From contig JBFMBL010000050.1 in assembly GCA_040755195.1 (NCBI GenBank), forward strand, positions 1 through 18,015: a DNA stretch of 18,015 bases, written 5' to 3'. Shown here one piece after another: positions 12,843-18,015 of this stretch (its first letter is position 1; every line of letters starts with the position of its first letter). The notes beneath the pieces are model-generated. The model was not told where the DNA came from. It did not search any database and saw only the letters and a list, made by a program, of their open reading frames with translations. The position numbers and the translations under genes are program-made. Origin of the DNA: SURF-55 sp040755195 (GTDB taxonomy: Bacteria > Bacillota > Desulfotomaculia > Desulfotomaculales > Ammonificaceae).

Positions 12843-14882
12843 ATGGAATTATGGCAACTAGCTTGGCTGGTTTTGTTCTTACCCCTTGCGTCCTTTCTGA
12901 TAATCAGTCTGGTTACCTTACCCTACCGTAGACTAAGCGGTTTGGTGACCATATTCGGGATCGGGGCCAGCGCGGTGCTGTCCATCTATTTGTTGATCCA
13001 CGTTCTGGCCGACCCGCATATGCACGCGTATCAGGACGTATGGCACTGGCTTACAGTAGGTAAGGTCCAGATAGACTTCGGGATAATGGTCGATCCTCTC
13101 GCGGTAATAATGATGACGGCCGTGACCGTCGTCAGTACTTTGATCCAAATTTACTCCCAGGCGTATATGGAGGACGACCCGGGGTATTCGAAATTCTTCG
13201 CTTTTATGGCCCTCTTCACTTTCTCGATGCTGGGCATCGTCCTGGCGAACAACCTGCTCATGATCTATATCTTCTGGGAAATGGTGGGCCTGTGTTCTTA
13301 CCTGCTGATCGGATTCTGGTACTTCAAACCGAGCGCCGCTGCCGCGGCAAAGAAGGCTTTCGTGGTCACCAGATTCGGTGACTTCGGTTTCCTGCTCGGA
13401 GTGCTGTTGCTCTTCCATTACGTAGGCGCCTTTGCCTACGATGACGTGGTGCGCGTCATCGGTGCCGGCGGGATACCTTCAGCCGCCTTGACCGTCTGCG
13501 CCGTGCTGGTGTTCTGCGGGGCGATAGGAAAGTCGGCGCAGTTCCCGCTTCACGTCTGGCTTCCGGACGCGATGGAAGGCCCGACCCCGGTCAGCGCGCT
13601 GATCCACGCCGCAACCATGGTCGCGGCCGGCGTTTACATGGTTGCCAGGATTTATGGCCTCTTCAGCGCAAGCGACCAGGCCATGATGGTGATAGCGTAC
13701 ATCGGCGGCATCACAGCCTTCCTGGCGGCTTCAATGGCGATGGCGCAAAGCCGGATGAAGCGGATCGTCGCCTACTCAACATGCAGCCACCTGGCTTACA
13801 TGATGATGGCCCTGGGGCTCGGCGGCTTTACCGCCGGTGTTTTCCACCTTATTTTACACTGCTTCTTCAAAGCCCTCCTGTTCCTGTGTTCAGGCGCGGT
13901 GATGTATCTTTACTTCCACGAAGAGAACATCTGGCGCATGGGCGGATTGTACAAGTATATGAAGGTTACCGCCATTACGATGATCCTGGCCGGTCTCTCC
14001 AACGTAGGGCTGTTCCCCTTCGCCGGATTCTTCAGTAAGGATGAGATTCTGGTGGTAGCCAAAGAAGCGAATATGGGCTTGTATATCCTCGGATCGCTGG
14101 TTGCGCTGTTTACCGCGTTCTACACGTTCAGATTGATCTTTACGGTCTTCTTCGGCCCCCGTTCGGAATGGTCGCCGGTCGGCCACGGACACGGTCATGG
14201 AGATGATCATGGTCACCATGAACTGCCGGACATCGGGAACGTGCGCCCGAGCCAGGTCGCGCTTATGGAGGCGGTGGACCCGGTTGCCAGGGCGGAATCG
14301 GACAGGCACCTCAAAAAGGAGCCGCTTACCATGACGATTCCACTATCGATCCTGGCCGTGTTTGCGGTGTTTGCCGGATTCTGGGGATGGCCCGGACTGG
14401 AAAATGGGTTTTCCACGTACATTTCCTGGGGCCACGGACATGGCGGGGAACATGGGTTTAATATGTTCGTTGCGGTTTTGTCCAATGTTATAGTGATTAT
14501 TGGGATGCTTGCAGCCTGGGCCATTTACGGTAAGCGGAAAAACGCGGCCGACCCGCTTTCGGAAGCGCCCGGTTACAAGTACATTTACAGGGTGTTTGAG
14601 CGCAAGTACTACTTTGACGAGATCTACCTCTGGTTTATCCGCAAAATCATTGACGCCGGCGCCGCGGTGTTGGCCTGGTTCGAGGAGAATGTGTTTACCG
14701 GGGTTTTTGCCAACGGCATCGGCTCGTTATTCATGGAAATCGGACGCAGCTTCAGACTCTTTCAGAACGGCTGGGTGCAGCGCTACGCGCTGATCCTGTT
14801 CCTTGGTGTGCTGGTGCTCGTAGCGATTTTGGTTCTAAATGAACCCGGCCTGGCCGTGGCGATTGGGGGTGTAATGAAATGA
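12843..14882 (+). CDS. nuoL: Complex I subunit L (distal antiporter-like, MrpA-like)
   Basis: NuoL is the distal proton-pumping subunit with a long lateral helix. The 679-residue protein has the antiporter core: Glu146 in IFWEMVGLCSYLLIG, Lys230 in GKSAQFPLHVWLPDAMEGP, histidines in LIHAATMVAAG, Lys343 in CFFKALLFLCSGAV and Lys399 in FFSKDEIL. Residues after about 600 form the lateral amphipathic helix and the final anchor helix. Two histidine-rich stretches interrupt the less conserved region: GHGHGHGDDHGHH (447-459) and GHGHGGEHG (530-538). They are not part of the usual family consensus and could bind metal; this is inference. AAAGGAGG lies in the gap before the start. The end overlaps nuoM (ATGA). 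Confidence 0.96.
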   Translation: MELWQLAWLVLFLPLASFLIISLVTLPYRRLSGLVTIFGIGASAVLSIYLLIHVLADPHMHAYQDVWHWLTVGKVQIDFGIMVDPLAVIMMTAVTVVSTLIQIYSQAYMEDDPGYSKFFAFMALFTFSMLGIVLANNLLMIYIFWEMVGLCSYLLIGFWYFKPSAAAAAKKAFVVTRFGDFGFLLGVLLLFHYVGAFAYDDVVRVIGAGGIPSAALTVCAVLVFCGAIGKSAQFPLHVWLPDAMEGPTPVSALIHAATMVAAGVYMVARIYGLFSASDQAMMVIAYIGGITAFLAASMAMAQSRMKRIVAYSTCSHLAYMMMALGLGGFTAGVFHLILHCFFKALLFLCSGAVMYLYFHEENIWRMGGLYKYMKVTAITMILAGLSNVGLFPFAGFFSKDEILVVAKEANMGLYILGSLVALFTAFYTFRLIFTVFFGPRSEWSPVGHGHGHGDDHGHHELPDIGNVRPSQVALMEAVDPVARAESDRHLKKEPLTMTIPLSILAVFAVFAGFWGWPGLENGFSTYISWGHGHGGEHGFNMFVAVLSNVIVIIGMLAAWAIYGKRKNAADPLSEAPGYKYIYRVFERKYYFDEIYLWFIRKIIDAGAAVLAWFEENVFTGVFANGIGSLFMEIGRSFRLFQNGWVQRYALILFLGVLVLVAILVLNEPGLAVAIGGVMK

Positions 14883-16399
14883 GCTGTCCGGTTGTAAGCG
14901 CAACGGTCTTTGCACCCCTGGCCGGGGCGGTACTTATTACCTGTATCCCTGCCGCGCGTAAAGAGGCCATCCGGTGGGTGGCGGCTGTTGCGACGGCGGT
15001 TTCGCTGGGCTTTGCGATTTACATGGTGTTCGCTTTCGATCTTGCCAAGGGAGGCGTCCAGTTTGTGGAGGAGGCAAGCTGGCTGCCGACATTCGGCATC
15101 AAGTATTTTATGGGCGCCGACGGTATCAGCGTGATGCTGTTGCTCCTCACGGCAATCGTCGGGTTTACGGGAGTATTTGCCTCCTGGGGTATTCAGAACC
15201 GGGTGAAGGAATTCTACATCACCTTCTTATCCCTGACATTTGCCTGTGCCGGCGTCTTTGCCGCATGGGACCTCTTCCTGCTCTTCGTCTTCTTTGAACT
15301 GGCCGTTTTGCCCAAGTTCGTGCTCATTTCGGTCTGGGGGAGCACCAAGAAGGAATACGCGGCGATGAAACTCGCCCTGTACCTGACACTGGGCGGGGCC
15401 ATCACCATGCTTGGGATCCTCATCCTGTACTTCACGGCGGGTATTAACTCACTGGATCTTTTGGAACTTGGGAGGCATAACTTCACACACGCCCAGCAGG
15501 TGTGGTTGTTTGCGCTGTTCACGCTGGGGTTTGCGATCCAGGTGCCCATAGTCCCGCTGCACTCATGGCTGCCTGACGCCCACACGGGCGCGCCCACCGC
15601 CGGTAGTATGATCCTGGCGGGTGTGGTCATGAAGCTGGGCGCCTACGGTATAATCCGTGTGGCGCTGTCGCTGTTCCCCGAAGGAGCTGTCGCTTGGTCG
15701 TATCTGCTCGGTATCTTAGCGGTGATCTGTGTAGTTTACGCCGCGTTCGTGGCCATGGGTCAGAAGGACCTCAAGTACATGATCGCCAACTCGAGTATCA
15801 GCCACATGGGATACTCGACGCTCGGTATAGCGGCTCTCACCCTTGCGGGTTTAGCCGGCGCGCTCTTCCAGTTTTTCGCGCACGGGATCATGGCTGCCCT
15901 TAACTTTGCTATTGCCGGGATGACTTACGACCGCACCCATACGCGCATAATGGCGGCGATGGGCGGATTGGCAAAAGTCATGCCGGTGCTCGGGGTTGCC
16001 TTCGTCATCGGGGCGCTGGCTTCGGTGGGTCTTCCTGGAACCGCGAGCTTCTGGGCGGAGTTTTCGGTCTTCGTCGGGTCGTTCCAGATATACCCGGTCT
16101 TGGCTATTATAGCGATATCCGGCATCGTGTTTACGGCGTATTACATGCTCCGGGCCGTACAGCGCGTCTACTTCGAACCGCTAAAGGTCAAGGAGTTTGC
16201 TAAATTGCCCGATGCCAGCTGGTACGACTGGGTTGTCATCTCGGTGATCATCTTCTTTATCGTTGCCATGGGTGTTTATCCTTCGTTGATGATGAACCTG
16301 GTCTGCAGCGGGTTAAGTCCCATCATGAACGACCTGAAGGACATTGCACCGGCCGCAAGTAAGTTCACTTGGCTGGCGACTTGGGGAGGTGTACAATAG
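14879..16399 (+). CDS. nuoM: Complex I subunit M (antiporter-like, MrpD-like)
   Basis: NuoM is the middle antiporter-like proton-pumping subunit. The 506-residue protein has fourteen or so hydrophobic helices and the expected charged residues: Glu140 in FVFFELAVLPKFVLIS, a lysine in KLALYLTLGG, the LHSWLPDAHTGAPTAGS segment, VMKLGAYGIIR, and HMGYSTLG. Lys146 follows Glu140 by six residues in a helix where a hydrophobic residue is usual, a possible oddity. The start ATG 14879 overlaps the nuoL stop. The stop TAG is directly followed by the nuoN ATG, and the nuoN ribosome binding site GGGGAGGTG lies inside nuoM. Confidence 0.96.
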   Translation: MSCPVVSATVFAPLAGAVLITCIPAARKEAIRWVAAVATAVSLGFAIYMVFAFDLAKGGVQFVEEASWLPTFGIKYFMGADGISVMLLLLTAIVGFTGVFASWGIQNRVKEFYITFLSLTFACAGVFAAWDLFLLFVFFELAVLPKFVLISVWGSTKKEYAAMKLALYLTLGGAITMLGILILYFTAGINSLDLLELGRHNFTHAQQVWLFALFTLGFAIQVPIVPLHSWLPDAHTGAPTAGSMILAGVVMKLGAYGIIRVALSLFPEGAVAWSYLLGILAVICVVYAAFVAMGQKDLKYMIANSSISHMGYSTLGIAALTLAGLAGALFQFFAHGIMAALNFAIAGMTYDRTHTRIMAAMGGLAKVMPVLGVAFVIGALASVGLPGTASFWAEFSVFVGSFQIYPVLAIIAISGIVFTAYYMLRAVQRVYFEPLKVKEFAKLPDASWYDWVVISVIIFFIVAMGVYPSLMMNLVCSGLSPIMNDLKDIAPAASKFTWLATWGGVQ

Positions 16400-17824
16400 A
16401 TGGGCGCTGGTTTGCTGCTTCCAGAAATCATTCTTTGTATCGCCGGCCTGCTGGTGCTGAGTGAGCGGTTGGTTATTAAAGTCACGCCGCAACGCAAAGA
16501 CGCGGCCTGGTTTGGTGCGGGCGCCGTAGTTATAGCGTTGTTGGCGGCCTTTAATCTCCTCGGCACAAACGTCACCGCTTTTTACGGGAGTTACCGGGTG
16601 GACGACATGGCCGTATTCTTTAAAATCGTCGCTCTTGCGGCCGCGGGTCTGACACTGTTGTTTGCACCGGATTATCTCTCCAAGAGCGGGGTTAAAACAG
16701 GAGACTTTACGGCTCTGGTGTTGTTCGGAGCCACGGGTATGATGCTTCTTCCGTCCGCGCTTGACTTCATCACGCTGTACATCTCGCTGGAGCTGATCAG
16801 TGTCAGTTTTTACGTGTTGATTGCGATCCAGAGAAACGCGGTTAAGCCGGCCGAGGCGGGACTGAAATATCTGCTTTTAAGCGGTCTTTCGTCGGCGATC
16901 TTGCTTTACGGGATGAGCCTTATCTATGGCCTGACCGGGAGCACTTACCTGGCTGCAATAAGGGAGGCGTTCAGTGCCGGTCAGTGGCCGATACTGGCCG
17001 GGATTGGGTGCTTGATGATGCTTGCGGGCCTCGGGCTTAAGATCTACCTTATTCCTTTCCACATGTGGGCGCCCGACGTTTATGAGGGAGCTCCGTCGCC
17101 GACGGTTGCTTTCCTGGCCAGCGGTTCGAGTGCCGCCGCCCTGGCTGCGGTGCTTCGGGTTTTCGGTGAAAGCTTTGCCGGCTTGAACGGGTTATGGGCG
17201 CCGATCCTGCTGGTATTGGCCATAATCACCGTAGCCTTTGGTAACATCGTGGCCCTGCCGCAGACGAACGTCAAGCGGATGCTGGCTTACTCCAGTATCG
17301 CCCATGCAGGGTACATCCTCATAGCGGTGGTCGCAGGGGGGCGCAGCGGTACGGCGGCCGTGATGTACTACACGCTGCTTTACGCGTTTTCTGTGGTGGC
17401 GGCCTTCGGAGTGATCAGTGCGTTTGAGGAAATATCTGGGGGAGAACGCGCCAGCTTCGCGGGACTTGCCCGCAGGGCGCCTTTCCTTGCCTTTACCATG
17501 ATGATCGCCCTTGCTTCCCTTGCGGGGGTTCCGCCGCTGGCCGGCTTTATGGGTAAATTCGCTGTGTTTGCCGCGGCGGTACAGAGCGGGTACAAGGTAA
17601 TAGCGGCGATTGCGTTACTCTTGAGCGTAATCTCGATCTACTACTACTTCCAGGTTATCAAGGTGATGTACGTGGATGAACCGCCCGAGTCCGATCCAAT
17701 TTCTTACGGTTTCGGGACGTTTGCCGCGTTGCTCCTGGGACTGGGAGGCATCATCGGACTGGGGGTCCTGACAGGGCCGCTGCTTCAACTTGCTAATACG
17801 GCGGCTATCTTTGCCCGCTTCTAA
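16400..17824 (+). CDS. nuoN: Complex I subunit N (antiporter-like, MrpD-like)
   Basis: NuoN is the antiporter-like proton-pumping subunit closest to the quinone module. The 474-residue protein contains Glu131 in LYISLELISVSFYVL, a lysine in GLKYLLLSGLSSAILLYG, Lys214 followed by PFHMWAPDVYEGAPSP, KRMLAYSSIAHAGY and FMGKFAVF, all family landmarks. ATG 16400 has GGGGAGGTG (16383-16391) at a good distance. It is the last gene of the operon: two hairpins follow within 180 bases, and no nuoE, nuoF or nuoG frame occurs after it or anywhere in the window. Confidence 0.96.
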   Translation: MGAGLLLPEIILCIAGLLVLSERLVIKVTPQRKDAAWFGAGAVVIALLAAFNLLGTNVTAFYGSYRVDDMAVFFKIVALAAAGLTLLFAPDYLSKSGVKTGDFTALVLFGATGMMLLPSALDFITLYISLELISVSFYVLIAIQRNAVKPAEAGLKYLLLSGLSSAILLYGMSLIYGLTGSTYLAAIREAFSAGQWPILAGIGCLMMLAGLGLKIYLIPFHMWAPDVYEGAPSPTVAFLASGSSAAALAAVLRVFGESFAGLNGLWAPILLVLAIITVAFGNIVALPQTNVKRMLAYSSIAHAGYILIAVVAGGRSGTAAVMYYTLLYAFSVVAAFGVISAFEEISGGERASFAGLARRAPFLAFTMMIALASLAGVPPLAGFMGKFAVFAAAVQSGYKVIAAIALLLSVISIYYYFQVIKVMYVDEPPESDPISYGFGTFAALLLGLGGIIGLGVLTGPLLQLANTAAIFARF

Positions 17825-17900
17825 GAGTTCTCGTGAAGTAAGGTAGCAAACGGGTGTGTAGCATAAAAAATATAGAGTTTATTTGATGTCCATGAATTGC

Positions 17901-17940
17901 CGGCCGGAAGACTGAAAAAGCCTTCCGGCCGCTTTATGTT
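17901..17940 (+). terminator. Probable intrinsic terminator of the nuo operon
   Basis: CGGCCGGAAG (17901-17910) pairs over ten bases with CTTCCGGCCG (17922-17931), 77 bases after the nuoN stop, followed by a modest T-rich tail (CTTTATGTTT). The stem is very strong but the T tract is broken, so some read-through is possible. Positions 17825-17900 hold nothing recognisable. Confidence 0.75.
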
Positions 17941-17942
17941 TG

Positions 17943-17997
17943 CCCCCATTGAAAGAAGGCGCCTGCTGAGAAAGGAGTAACCGCAGGGGGTTTTTTT
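17943..17997 (+). terminator. Second hairpin with a T7 tract near the right edge
   Basis: CCTGC (17962-17966) pairs with GCAGG (17983-17987), directly followed by GGG and seven T residues (17991-17997). Alternatively CCCCC (17943-17947) pairs with GGGGG (17986-17990) around it. It is either a backup terminator for nuo or the end of a short leader belonging to a gene beyond the window; the edge prevents a decision. Confidence 0.6.
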
Positions 17998-18015
17998 ATT
18001 TTGGTGAATTATACA

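Noticed and set aside
12933..13418. 161-codon - strand frame opposite nuoL, rich in His, Glu and Gln
   Set aside because: It is antisense to conserved NuoL sequence with all catalytic residues; the composition is what the complement of membrane-protein codons gives.

Overview
The window looks like part of the chromosome of a moderately GC-rich anaerobic Firmicute, plausibly from the Peptococcaceae/Desulfotomaculum-Pelotomaculum neighbourhood. This placement is an inference. It rests on strong purine-rich Shine-Dalgarno sites, frequent GTG and TTG starts, tightly overlapping genes, and a complex I cluster without the NADH-oxidising module. There is no insertion sequence, CRISPR array, intact tRNA or rRNA, or phage gene.

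Layout. (1) Positions 1-1962, + strand: the 3' end of folP, a 112-bp heptanucleotide tandem repeat, folB, folK and a Sir2-type deacylase. The first three are consecutive folate-synthesis enzymes; the sirtuin overlaps folK and probably shares its transcript. (2) Positions 2083-6908, - strand: a TetR-family regulator, an RND periplasmic adaptor and an RND inner-membrane pump, read leftward and ending at a strong intrinsic terminator (2011-2061) shared with the converging folate/sirtuin unit. A palindromic operator and a good promoter lie just upstream of the regulator, which suggests autoregulation. No outer-membrane channel gene is present. (3) Positions 6909-7744: about 830 bases without a convincing gene. 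They hold the divergent promoters and a leader of about 540 nt with many hairpins, including segments that can pair in two mutually exclusive ways. (4) Positions 7745-17824, + strand: nuoA, nuoB, a fused nuoCD, nuoH, nuoI, nuoJ, nuoK, nuoL, nuoM and nuoN, almost all overlapping or abutting, then two hairpin terminators.

How it works together. The nuo genes encode the whole membrane arm (A, H, J, K, L, M, N) and the quinone-reducing connecting module (B, CD, I). NuoE, F and G, which bind NADH and FMN, are absent and the operon closes with a terminator. The complex therefore probably takes electrons from something other than its own NADH module, for example reduced ferredoxin. NuoI carries a lysine- and alanine-rich tail that could take part in docking a donor. 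NuoCD is a single polypeptide and NuoL has two histidine-rich segments.

The best candidates for something undescribed are the long structured nuo leader and the donor side of this truncated complex I. The other genes belong to well-known families.
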